Of a stretch of DNA of 64,000 nt, positions 47,694 through 59,081 are shown one piece after another; position 1 is the first letter of the stretch; every line of letters starts with the position of its first letter. Under the pieces are notes generated by a model, which saw nothing but the letters and a program-made list of their open reading frames with translations, did not search any database and had not been told where the DNA came from. The stretch is from the NCBI GenBank assembly GCA_030737835.1, contig JAUJYN010000032.1, positions 1,160,991 to 1,224,990 of the forward strand, written 5' to 3'. The position numbers were made by a program, and so were the translations under genes. This DNA comes from Acorus gramineus (taxonomy: Eukaryota; Streptophyta; Magnoliopsida; Acorales; Acoraceae).

Positions 47694-50600
47694 TGTCACG
47701 CCCCAGGGCGGCCGTCCCCGGGACGCGGCAAGTGTATATATAATATCAGAATCTACACAGGAGGTCAATAATATATCATACACAAACAACCAGAATGACA
47801 CAGACAACAAAGAGGCTGACATGATATATACACCAAATGCGGAAGCAAAAGACTGAATCTGTAAATAAACATACTACAGACTCGATACTCAATCATCTGT
47901 CCTGTGAGAGCCAATATACACAAATACAACTGAATATATACAAACGCGTGCCAAGCACGGAAATAAAATACATACAGTCAAGAAGGGATGCTGATAACCT
48001 CTGGTACTCACGGAACGTGGCGCTGCTCCGCTACTGAAGGAATCCCTCGGAAAGCTCCAACTGCTGCTCCGGCTCCAGCTCAGGCTCAGTGGCAACTGGG
48101 GAAAACATATGCGAGGGGTGAGCCACACGCTCAGTGAACAGCACAACCCATGCATCACAGACAATATTGACCACAATGCAATTATTTATCCAACCTCTAA
48201 GTGGCATAACAACATAATCCAGTGGTTCGTACATCGCCGAACCACCACACCCTCACCCTCACCCATCAATGGGTGACATAGGCTATTGGGACTGATAATC
48301 ATCCAACCACAAATCCAGTGGGTCGCTCATCGCCAACCCACTACACCCTCACCCTCACCCTACCACGGGTGACATAGGATTTTGGGACTGACTAGGCTGT
48401 TGGTCACCCTTGGTCCACCGATAGTCTCTCCTCCACTCCGTAGGCCGCTTGGCTTTCACCCACAACTTCAGCCCAGTCCGAAACCAAATCAGGAGGCGCC
48501 TACTGATGGGAACCCTTGGAAGGGACGGCCTTTCTAACGCTGGGGCAGTCTCTACCGGATCCAACGAAGGGAAACTGAACAGCCTATCCATACGCATATG
48601 ATCCACTCGGATCCGCCGACAACACATCTCTACAACTCTAATGTCATGAATTCTTCAGAATTCCTCTAAGGCGCATAACCAATATGCGGGGAACATACAC
48701 AATAATTAGCAAGGGTGGAATATCATTGGGGGAAAGAAACTTGGGAGGGCAGCGTGAGTTCCCGATATAGGACCCCCGACAACCAAACAAGGAACACGGA
48801 GTACCCTAGCCCGGGTCTCACCGCTGTCCTCGCGAGGCCCCTCCCCTATAATATTCACTAAATATGCTAATAATCATATAATTTGGTATAACATTTCTTA
48901 TAATATTATTGGGACAAGAAACCTTGGGAGGGCAGCGTGAGTTCCCGATACAGGACACCCCGACAACCAAACAAGGAACACGGAGTACCCTAACCCGGGT
49001 CTCAGTGTTGACCTCGCAAGGCTCCTCCCTATAATATTATCTAAGGCATGCAATTTATCATACACTAGCATTTAATTTAATAAATAAACTAGTAGGACGC
49101 ATGCATAGGCCGAGGCTTCCTAGCATGAGAACAGGGGGACATGATGCATGGCTCATACACATATCCTAAGGGTGCAAGTCCCTAACATACAAGTCTAGGG
49201 TGGCATGCATTCTACACATAAATCATGCTGCATGGATTAATATTTATAACAGGCTAATATACATCCATGGTGCCCCAGGGGAGGGCAATACACTCCCAAG
49301 TGAGTAGTATGCCTCCCTACTGGGTTGGATTGTCCCACTCACCAGAATCCGGGTCGTCGCGCGACCGTCCGTCAAGATCTGCAAGACAGGCATTTATACG
49401 GTGAGTAAAATACATAAATACATCAAAAATACTCTAAAATACCCAACACTCGGACAAGCGTACATACGGCCCGTACGCACGCGAGTCCGAGCATCCCGAC
49501 TCACTCCCGAACCCACCGGGCAGCCGCACGCACGGCCACCCGCCTCGGGCGCACAGCCGAGCCCCGGCCCGCGCACCAAGGCGCACTGCCGAGCCCAGCC
49601 TGCACACCCGGACACCACCGGCGCACTATCACGCGCCTGCCCGCACGCCCCAACGCACTGCCGCATGCGCACGCTCGCGCGCGCCCGCGCGCAATGCGCG
49701 TCCAGCCCAGCGCGCCCCGCGAGCACTGCACACACGCCCCAGCACGCGCACGCACTGGTCCCCAGCTCCGCGCCCAGGCGCATGCCCAGGCGCCCTGCCC
49801 AGCACCCAGGCACAAAGCCCAGGCGCCCTGCCCGCGCGCGGGCACGCTCGCGCGCACGCCCGCGCGCCCGCACGCACTCCCGCGCACACCCCCGTTCGCG
49901 CCAGCACCCGCACGACCACTCCGCGCGCACCGCGCGCGCGACAGCGCCCGCCCGCGCCCAGCGCTCAGCACCCGCGCCCAGTGCCCAGTGCCACCCGCGC
50001 GCACGCCCGCGCGCACGCCCGCGCGCACCCTGCCACCTGCTGCGCTGCCTGCTGCCTGTGCTGCCAGCCTACCCGGGACAGCCTGCCATCCTGCCCGAGC
50101 CGGCCAACCACCACTCCGACGGCCACCAACGGCCACCCACAGCCACCCCAACTCAAAAACATCCCCCTAACAAGCATCTAAGCATGAAAAGAGAGGAAAA
50201 AGGGCTTACCAAAGGGGAGGAAGAGATGTTCGGTTGCTCTCCGCGCACCGAAACCTCTCCCAAAAGGCTTCCAACGCCCGGATCTACTCCCACCTCTGAA
50301 ATGGTACAAATCAGGGAAGAAGAGAGGGCGGATGGAGGGGCAAAACTCGCCGGAATTCGGATTTGAAAGCACCGGGGTGTAGATCGGGACCCGATCTACA
50401 CTTCCTATGCTTTAGGTTTTTGGGTTTGAGGGCTCTAAGGGGCTCAAATCAAAGAAAAAGAGAGAGGGGAGAGAGAAAAGCCAAGTGGTAGGGATGATGA
50501 ATAGTACTTTTCTAATTTTTAGATTCCATTTATATAGCGAGTCACTTAAAATACCCGGATACGCCCCGAAACTGTGAAATTTTGGAAACGTTACCGGAAT

Positions 50601-50800
50601 TTGACGAAATTTTCGTGAGAGGCCTAAAATGGCACCAGGACACCAAATATGCAGTTAGATTTCCAATCGGAGTCCTCTAGCTCAGGGAGATAGCTAACAG
50701 TCCAAAAATTAGCGGTTCCGATCGAAAAACCGAAAAAAACAAAAAATTGCCAGAACGCTCCAACGGTTACCAGCAGGCTAAAAGTGACACATATATAACA
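47694..50800 (-). repeat. 5' LTR of the minus-strand gag-only element
   Basis: 3,107 bp with the same plan as the partner LTR: leader palindrome 50377-50401, GC island about 49440-50040, G-run/hairpin modules about 48190-48370. It is followed on the minus strand by the primer site. Confidence 0.92.
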
Positions 50801-53068
50801 GTCGGGGCACTCGGACTCGCGTGCGTACGTGCGTGCTCGCATCCGTGCGAGCCCGTATGTATGTTTGTCCGAGTATGGGGTATTTCTAATGTTTTCTTTG
50901 TATAAATTATGTTGTTTCTCACCAGTTTGATGCCCCTACCTTGGAGATCTCGTCGGATGGGATGCGCGAGGTCTTGAGTCGTAAGGTGAGTGGTTTGATT
51001 CCAATCCCCCCTCTCTAGGGATGCGCTCAACCCGCTTAGACGCGCGTTACGCATCGATGGGGGCCCCTAGCTAAATTATGTAGACACCTTTGCATGCATG
51101 ATTATTATGATGTATCCATGCCACCTTAGACCTTGCATGCTAGGGATATACACCCATACATCATGTATAGAGGCCCGTACATGCCTGGACACCATGTCCT
51201 GTACCTAAGAGTCTTGATCTATGCATGTTTTGCTATGATGTATTCATGCCACCTTAGACTTTGTGTGGTAGGGATATGCACCCTTATATCATGTATAGCG
51301 GCCTATGCATTCTTAGACACCAAGCCCCGAGTTATGCATGTTTCCATCTAGTTTAATCTAATTAAATCAGAATGTGAGCATGCCTTAGAGAATATTGTAA
51401 CCTTGTGGTTATGATATATAGTCTCCCCGCATCTTAGGGGATTATGTGAGCATTTAGTTGCAAGCATGCCTTAGAGAATATTATAACCCAGTTGTTATAA
51501 TATATGCTTTTCCCGCATCTTAGTTATGCGCCATGGTGGAATTCTTGAGAATTCATGTCATTAGTAGAGTTGAGATCGGTGTCTGCGGATCCAAGAGGAT
51601 CATATCCGTGTGGGTAGGCTGTTTCTCTTCCCTTCATTGGATCCGGGTAGGGACTCCTCAGCGTTAGACAGGCCGTCCTGACAGAGGGCTCCCATCAGTA
51701 GGCACCTCCTGATTTGGTTTCGGACTGTGCTGAATCGTGGGAGTAGACGAGGCGAGCTACGGTGTAGAGGAGAGGCTATCGGTGGACCAAGGGTGATTAA
51801 CAGCCTAGTCAGTCCTAAAAGGCCATGTCACCAGCTTGAGGGTGAGGGTGTGGTGGGTCGGCGATGTAACGACCCATTAGCTTGTGTAGTTACTCCCGTT
51901 TAGGGACTATGACTACTTTGAGATTTATATGAGTGTATTAGTTGCTGTTATGCATGTGTGTGATATCGCGATGAGCGAGTATCGGGAGTGGTTGTTTTCC
52001 ATTGGGTTTCGCTTTGCGAACATGGGATCGTTCTCCCCCTTCATTTGGATCCGATGTAGTGACACCCCCAGTGTTAGACAGGCCGTCCTGACAGAGGGCT
52101 CCCATCAGTAGGCACCTCCTGATTTGGTTTCGGACTGTACTGAATCGTGGGAGTAGACCAGGCGAGCTACGGAGCGGGGAGATGCTACCGGTGGACCAGG
52201 GGTGTAGAGCAGTCTAAGTCTCTCCCAAAGCCCCAAAATGTCTCCTTTCAGGAGTGAGGGTGTGGGTGAGGCGAAGACGCGTCGCCTCGTGACACGTTCG
52301 ACCGTTCCCATAGATGTTGGGTCCGGTCTCGTGATCGATGATTGAAGGACATCGATGGGCGATTATCTAGATGTAGATAATCTAGTAGTGTTGAGTGGAC
52401 CAGTAAATCCGGGTCTCTTCGACCGACGGCATGGTCCCTAGACTAGTAAATCCGGGTCTCTTCGATCGATGGTATGGTCTCTCCCCATAAGTCCCAAAAG
52501 ACTCCTGCCGGGAGTGAGGGTGGGGGTGAGGTTGGTCGCGCCGCCGTGTGACCCAGTGATCCTTGGGTTTCTACCCATGTTTTTCCTTGAAAAAGGGAAT
52601 GATTTATGTATTGATCTGTAGAATGATGATTGGTTTCCAGCCACTCACTGAGCTTGTAGCTCACCCCTTGCATACTGTTTCTTTTCACGGACAGTGTTGA
52701 GCGTGGAGCTGGAGCTTCCTTGTGGTGTGGTCTTATGGGCGTGGTGGGTTCTTCCGGCGGGTGGCGAGTGCGAGGTTGTCAGCATTGCTAGAGTCATTTA
52801 TGCTTTGTAAATCGTGCATGTGGCACAGGTTGTATTTTCTTTGGTCTAGACTTGGCTTCCACAGGACATTGATTGTGTATTCGGATCTGTAATAATGTTA
52901 TTGATTTACAGGCATTGTTATATATTATGCTTCCGTTTTTCAGTCAGTTATATTTACCTTGCTTTGCTGCCTTGTGTATTGTTGTTGGTGTCCTTATTGA
53001 CCTCATGTATTGATAACTGATATTATATTTTATTATTGCCACGTCTCGGGGACGCCTGGGGCGTGACA

Positions 53069-53802
53069 AACAGAAAACATGATAGGACTGGTGAGAATTC
53101 ATCTGTCCTACGGCACAGGCGATTGGGTCATATTTTCAAAGAACGTGTTCAGAGGTTAATCAAGCAAGAAATTCTGCATCCTGTTGATTTTTCAGAGTTT
53201 GTTGTTTGTGTTGATTGTCTGAAAGGAAAAATGGTTAGAACAACCAAGAAGGGTGCTCATAGAAGCAAGGAGTTGTTGGACATTATACATACAGATATAT
53301 GTGGTTCTTTCCCTTCTCAATCCAGAGGAGGCCAGAAGTATTTTATTACATTCATTGATGATTATTCCAGATATGGCTATGTATTCTTGATGCATGAAAA
53401 ATCAGAAGCTCTGGATGTCTTCAAAATTTATAAAGCTGAAGTTGAGAATCAGTTGGATAAGAAGATCAAGATAGTTCGGTCTGACAGAGGGCATGCTAAT
53501 GAGGGTCAAAATCTTGGACCATTTGCTCTATTTTTAAGGGAGCATGGAATTGTTCTTCAATACACAATGCCTGGTACTCCTGAGCAGAATGGTGTAGCTG
53601 AGAGGAGAAATCAAACTCTGATGGATATGGTCAGAACAATGCCGAGCCACTCATCTCTTTTAGAGTCTTTCTGGAGAGAAGCTCTTAAGACTATCATATA
53701 TATCCTAAATAGAGTTCCCAACAAATCAGTTGACAAGACTCCTTTTGAGCTATGGACCAACAGAAAGCCCAGCCTAAATCATTTTCATTTATGGGGATGT
53801 CC
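53069..53802 (+). other. Pre-integrase and integrase core of the copia fossil
   Basis: The pre-integrase zinc region is at about 53105-53230 (HRRLGHI then CVDCLKGKM). The integrase core follows: [10 protein letters not shown] with the first aspartate, [23 protein letters not shown] with the second aspartate, and [11 protein letters not shown] with the catalytic glutamate; then [17 protein letters not shown] and HLWGCP. An LTR of the long gypsy family starts right after. Confidence 0.88.
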
Positions 53803-55846
53803 TATTATATATGTGTCACTTTTAGTCTTCTGGTCACCTTTGGGACATTTCTGACAGTTTTTTAACTTTTTCTTTTTTCGATCGGAACCGCTAAAATTTT
53901 GGACTTTTAGCTATCATCATGAGCTTGAGAACTCCGATTGAAAATCTAACTGCACATTATGTGTCCTGGTGCCATTTCAAACCACTACAAAATTTCATCA
54001 AATTCCGGTAACGTTTCAGAATTTGGCAGTTCCGAATCGTATCCGGGTTTTGACCAAGCGAAAAGTCATGGGGAGACTTGACCAAGTCAAAGATGACTTT
54101 GACCAAGTCAAGTTTGACCATTGACTTGGTCAAATGATTTTGTTTGTTTGTGTGGTTGGGTTGACTCAAAGTCAAACACCAAAAACTTAATTTTTCCTAA
54201 GTGTGTGAGTGTGTGAGTGTCTGTGTGTGTGCAACCATCTTGGACGCCCACTTCTTCTTCTTCTTCTTCTCTTCTCTTCTTCATCCCTCTCACACAAAAT
54301 CACTCACTCCCTCTTGTTATTTTCTTCCATTAGAGCTAGTAGAAGAGGTTGAAATAGAAAGCCATTGAAGGGAAAAAGATAGGTAAGGGTTGGATCTATC
54401 TTTCCATGGTTTTTGTTTTGCTTTCCCCTTTGTTTACCTCCTCTCATGGCTTCCCCTTCTCCCCTGCTTTCAGCCATTTTAGGGCTGAGAGTGGTGTAGG
54501 TGGTCTTGGTGGTGGCGATTTGGTGCGCGAAGGGCACTTGAGTTCCTCCCTTTGTTCTTCCTCTCTTTGGGTAAGTTTTCCTCCTCCCCTAGCTAGTTTA
54601 GATGCTTGTTTAGGGTGTGTGATTGGGTGTGCATGCTTGCATGGGTGTTAGGGGGGGGGGTGTGGGAGGGTTGAGGAGGGGGTGGAAGGGGCTCGGGCGC
54701 CCGTGCGGAGTCAGCGCGCGTCGCGAGCAGACAGGCGTTGGCGCGCGCAGACGGGAGCGCTGGAGGGCGCGCGCGCCCGTACGCGCAGACGCACGGGCGT
54801 GCGCGTGGGGTGCTGCGCAGGCGCGCAGTGCGCTCGGGTAAGCGCAGGCTGGGCGCGCGGTAGGGGCGCGGCAACGCGTTTGGGCGCGCGAGCAGGGGCG
54901 CGGCAGTGCGCCAGGGGCGCAGTGGCGCGTGCGGGCGTGCGCATTCGTGCGTGCGCGTGCGCGTGCGGGGGGGCATGCGTGTGGCTGCCCGAGGGTTCGG
55001 GAGGGTGTCGGGGCACTCGAACTCGCGTGCGTATGTGCGTGCTCGCGTGCGTGCGGGCCCGTATGCATGCTTGTCCGAGTATTGGGTATTTTTAGTAAAT
55101 TTCTTATGTATTTGTGTAGTTTACTCACCATATTGAATGCCCATGTCTTGCAGATCTTGACGGACGGTCACGTAGCGACCCGGGTTACGGTGAGTGGGAC
55201 AATCCAATCCGGTAGGGAGGTGTTCGACGCACGTAGGCGTGCATTGCCCTCCTCTGGGCACCATAATTGTGTATTAACATGTAATAAATGTAAAGCTATG
55301 CATGCATGATTATTATGTTGTATCCATGCCACCTTAGACTTTGTATGCTAGGGATATGCACCCATATATCATGTATAGAGGCCTATGCATTCTTAGTCAC
55401 CATGTCCCCTGATTGGAAAGCCCCGAACTATGCATGTTCCCATCTAGTTTAATCTAATTAAATCAAAATGTGAGCATTTAGTTACAAGCATGCCTTAGAG
55501 AATATTATAACCTTGTTGTTATAATATGTGTCTCCCTGCATCTTAGTTATGCGCCCTGGAGGAATTATTGAGAATTCATGACATTATTTAGTGTTACAAA
55601 TCGTTGTCGACGGATCCAAGAGGATCATATCCGCGAGAGTAGGCTGTCTTCTCCTTATTGGTTGGATCCAATGTAGGAACTCCCCGGCGTTGGCTGACCT
55701 GACAGAGAGCTCCGTCCGTAGGTACCTCCGATGTGTCGGACAGTACTGATAGTGGGAGTTGACTAGGTGGAGGCTACGAGGATGGGAGAGGCTACCGGGT
55801 GGACCAGGGGTGGAGAGCGGTCTAGTATGCCCCAAGAGGCCCATGT
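53803..55846 (+). repeat. Long gypsy LTR, left part, inserted in the copia element
   Basis: It starts with the family's TATATATGTGTCACTTTTAG. It continues with a TTGAC-rich patch (54044-54180), a TTC run (54248-54275), donor-like GTAAG at 54571, a GC island (about 54690-55070) and acceptor-like TTGCAG ending at 55153. At 55846 the next gag-only element interrupts it. The remainder and the right flank are outside the window. Confidence 0.82.
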
Positions 55847-58800
55847 TGTTATATATGTGTCACTTTTAACCTTTTGGTAACCATTGGAGCATTCTGGCAG
55901 TTTTTGTGTTTTTTTCGGTTTTCGATCGGTACCGCTAATTTTTGGACTGTTAGCTATCGTCCTGAGCTAGAGGACTCTGATTGGAAATCTAACTGCATAT
56001 TTGGTGTCCTGGCGCCATTTTAGGCCTCTCACAAAAATTTTATCGAATTCCGGTAACGTTTCTGAAATTTCGCAGTTCCGGGGCGTATCTGGGTTTTTAA
56101 GTCGCACACTATATAAAAGTGGGATCTAATTTTCAGATTACTATTCATCATCCCTACCAACTTGATTTTCTCTCTCCCCTCTCTCCTTTTCTCAATTTTG
56201 AGCCCCCTAGACCCCTCAAACCTAAAAACCCAAAGCATAGAAAGTGTAGATCGGGTCCCGATCTACACCTAGGTGTTCACGGATTCGAATTCCGGTTAGT
56301 TTTGCCCCGTCATCCCCCCTCTCTTCTTCCCTGATTTGAACCATTTCGGAGGTGGGAGTAGATCCGGGCGTTGGAAACCATTTGGGAGAGGTTTCGGTGC
56401 GCGGAGAGCAACCGGATTTCCTTTCCTCCCCTTGGTAAGCCACTTTTCCTCTCTTTTCTTGCATAGATGTATGCTAGGAGGGTGGATTTGAGGTCGGGTG
56501 GTGGTCGGCGGCGGTGGGTGGCCGTCGGAGGGCTGTGCGAGGTGGTCGGAGTCCTTGGGGTGGTGGTGGTGGGTGGTAGAGGAGCTCGGTCTGGCAGACT
56601 GCCAATCCCGGGCAGCAGGCAGCAGCACAGGCAGCACAGGCGCAGCAGCTGGCAGGGGCGCGCGCGCGTGAGCGAGGGCGTGCGCGCGAGCGTGCGCGCG
56701 GGTGGCGCTGGGCGCTGGCGGGCGCAGTCTGGCGCGCAGTCGCGCGCGGGAGCGTGCGCGCGGGTGCGCGGGTGCGCACGGAGTGGTCGCGCGGGTGCGC
56801 GCGGGTGCTGGCGCGAGCGGGGTGTGCGCGGGAGTGTGCGCGGGTGCGCGCGAGCGTGCGCGCGCGCGGGCAGGGCGCCTGGGCACTGTGCCTGGGTGCT
56901 GGGCAGGGCGCCTGGGCATGCGCCTGGCGAGGTGCTGGGAACCACTGCGCGCGGTGCTGGGGGCCAGTGCGTGCGCGTGCTGGGGCGTGCGTGCAGTGCG
57001 CGCGGGGGCGGCTGGGCTGGACGCGCGGTGCGCGCAGGCGCGCGCGAGCGTGCGCGTGCGTGCGGCGGTGCGTCAGGGCGCGCGGGCAGGCGTGCGGCAG
57101 TACGCCGTGGTGTCCGGGCGTGCGGGCTGAGTTCGGCAGGGCGCCTTGGCGCGCGGGCCGGGCTCGGCTGTGCGCCCGAGGCGGGTGGCCGTGCGTGCGG
57201 TTGCCCGGTGGGTTCGGGAGTGAGTCGGGATGCTCGAATACGCGTGCGTACGGGCCGTATGTACGTTTGTCCGAGTGTTGGGTATTTTAGAGTATTTTTA
57301 TTGTATTTTGGGGGTATTTATGGATTTTACTCACCGTATAAATGCCTGTCTTGCAGATCTTGACGGACGGTCGCGCGACGACCCAGTTTCTGGTGAGTGG
57401 GACAATCCAACCCAGTAGAGAGGCGTTATACGCACTTGGGCGTATACCGACCTCTCCTGGGGCACCATGGATGTATATTAACCTGCAGTAATATGTAATC
57501 CATGCTTGCATGATTTGAATGTAGAATGCATGCTACCCTAGACTTTGCATGTTAGGGACTTGCACTCTTAGGATATGTGTATGAGCCATGCACCATGTCC
57601 CCTGTTTTCATGCTAGGAAACCTCGGCCTATGCATGCGTCCTACTAGTTTATTTATTAAATTAAATGCTAGTGTATGTTAAATCGCATGCCTTAGATAAT
57701 ATTATAGGGAGGAGCCTTGCGAGGTCAACATTGAGACCCGTGTTAGGGTACTCCGTGTTCCTTGTTTGGTTGTCGGGATGTCCTGTATCGGGATCTCATG
57801 CTGCCCTCCCAAGGTTTCTAGTCCCAATAATATTATATGTAATGTTGTATGATTAGTATGATTATTAGCATGTTAGTGAATATTATAGGGGAGGGGCCTT
57901 GCGAGGACAACGGTGAGACCCGGGTTAGGGTACTCCGTGTTCCTTGTTTGGTTGTCGGGGTATCCTATATCAGGAACTCACGCCGCCCTCCCGAGTTCTT
58001 TCCCCCAATGATATTACAACCTTGCTTTTATTGTTCATATTTTCCCGCATCTTGGTTATGCGCCCTGGAGGAACTCTGTTCTCTTCGTTGGATCCGGTAG
58101 AGACTGCCCCAGCGTTAGAAAGGCCGTCCTTCGGAGGACCCACATCAGTAGGCGCCTCCTGATATTTGTGACGGACTGTGCTGAAGTTGTGGGTGGAGAC
58201 CAAGCGGCCTACGGAGTGGAGGAGAGACTACCGGTGGACTAAGGGTGACCAACAGCCTAGTCAGTCCCAAAATCCTATGTCACCCGTGGTAGGGTGAGGG
58301 TGAGGGTGTAGTGGGTTGGCGATGAGCGACCTACTGGATTTGTGATTGGATGATTATCAGTCCCAATAGCCTATGTCACCCATTGATGGGTGAGGGTGAG
58401 GGTGTGGTGGTTCGGCGAGGTACGAACCACTGGATTATGTTGTTATGTCTTAGAGGCTGGATAAATAATGGAATTGTGGTAAATATTGTCTGTGATGCAT
58501 GGGTTGTGCTGTTCACTGAGCGTGTGGCTCACCCCTCGCATATGTTTTTCCCCAGTGGTCACTGAGCCTGAGCTAGAGCCGGAGCAGCAGTTGGAGCTTT
58601 CCGAGGGATTCCTTCAGTAGCGGAGCAGCGCCACGTTCCGCGAGTGCCAGAGGTTATCAGCATCCCTTCTTGACTGTATGTATTTGATTTCCGTGCTTGG
58701 CACGTGTTTGTATATGTTCAGTTGTATTTGTGTATATTGGCTCTCACAGGACATATGATTGAGTATCGAGTCTGTAGAATGTTTATTTACAGATTCAGTC

Positions 58801-58959
58801 TTTTGCTTCCGCATTTGGTGTATATATCATGTCAGCCCCTTTGTTGCATGTGTGTCATTCTGGTTGTTTGTGTATGATATATTATTGACCTCCTGTGTAG
58901 ATTCTGATATTTTATATACACTTGCCGCGTCCCGGGGACGGCCGCCCTGGGGCGTGACA
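55847..58959 (+). repeat. 5' LTR of the plus-strand gag-only element
   Basis: It starts TGTTATATATGTGTCAC and ends GGGGCGTGACA. In order: TATA-like TATATAAAA (56110-56118), palindrome (56244-56268), donor-like GTAAG (56435), GC island (about 56650-57240), acceptor-like TTGCAG (to 57356), GTGAGT donor-like site (57391-57396), a tandem pair of a roughly 190-bp block (57700-58015), two G-run/hairpin modules (58260-58440) and an acceptor-like TTTTTCCCCAG (about 58545-58555). Confidence 0.93.
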
Positions 58960-59081
58960 AAAAGTTGGTATCAGAGCCTGGTCCTGTCAGAGCCAATAGT
59001 CTTCCTTTCGTAGAGATGAGTCCTAGGATTTCTATATGAGTATTCAGATCCTAGTGTCTGGTTTTCTTAGGGTGCTGATAT

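Larger units (their letters stand above)
41673..50800 (-). mobile_element. Gag-only long-LTR gypsy element, complete ends, fossil
   Basis: 9,128 bp with two LTRs of 3,131 and 3,107 bp and the 5-bp duplication GTCGG (41668-41672, 50801-50805). On the minus strand: 5' LTR 47694-50800, primer site (plus-strand GATACCAAC, within 47676-47690), gag (47574 to about 46200), LTR-like filler, a short reverse transcriptase/RNase H-like stretch (about 45385-45080), a chromodomain-like tail, a purine tract and the 3' LTR 41673-44803. It carries too few pol parts to move by itself. The two LTRs look alike by eye, so it is fairly young. The gag is broken (a few breaks). Confidence 0.92.
40090..53068 (+). 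repeat. Solo long gypsy LTR with duplication AACAG, split by a gag-only element
   Basis: The pieces are 40090-41672 and 50806-53068, together about 3.85 kb. It starts TGTTGTGCTTGTGTCA and ends GGGGCGTGACA, with AACAG on both sides. No internal region is present, so it is a solo LTR. Its U3 differs from the TGTTATATATG relatives, but the rest follows the same plan: a GGT run and donor-like GTGAG at 40894, a GC island (41020-41660), an acceptor-like AG at 50945, and tandem modules at 51650-52300. Confidence 0.9.
37325..53802 (+). mobile_element. Ty1/copia element, 5' LTR to integrase, fossil, split by a solo LTR
   Basis: The pieces are 37325-40089 and 53069-53802. Parts: 5' LTR (37325-37905), primer site TGGTATCAGAG (37908-37918), leader, gag with one CCHC knuckle (CFFCKKEGHMQKDC), protease (WWLDTEASAH) and, after the insertion, the GAG-pre-integrase and integrase core. 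The inserted solo LTR has the duplication AACAG (40085-40089, 53069-53073). Another long LTR cuts the element at 53803, so the reverse transcriptase and 3' LTR are outside the window if present. It is broken (several breaks). Confidence 0.87.

Noticed and set aside
56467-57363. 298-codon open frame starting MYARRVDLR
   Set aside because: It spans the GC island and the splice-like borders of an LTR. The related LTR at 62344 keeps no equivalent frame.
58288-58312. Telomere-like repeat
   Set aside because: The unit GGGTGA differs from the plant telomere repeat TTTAGGG and occurs only as part of the LTR module.
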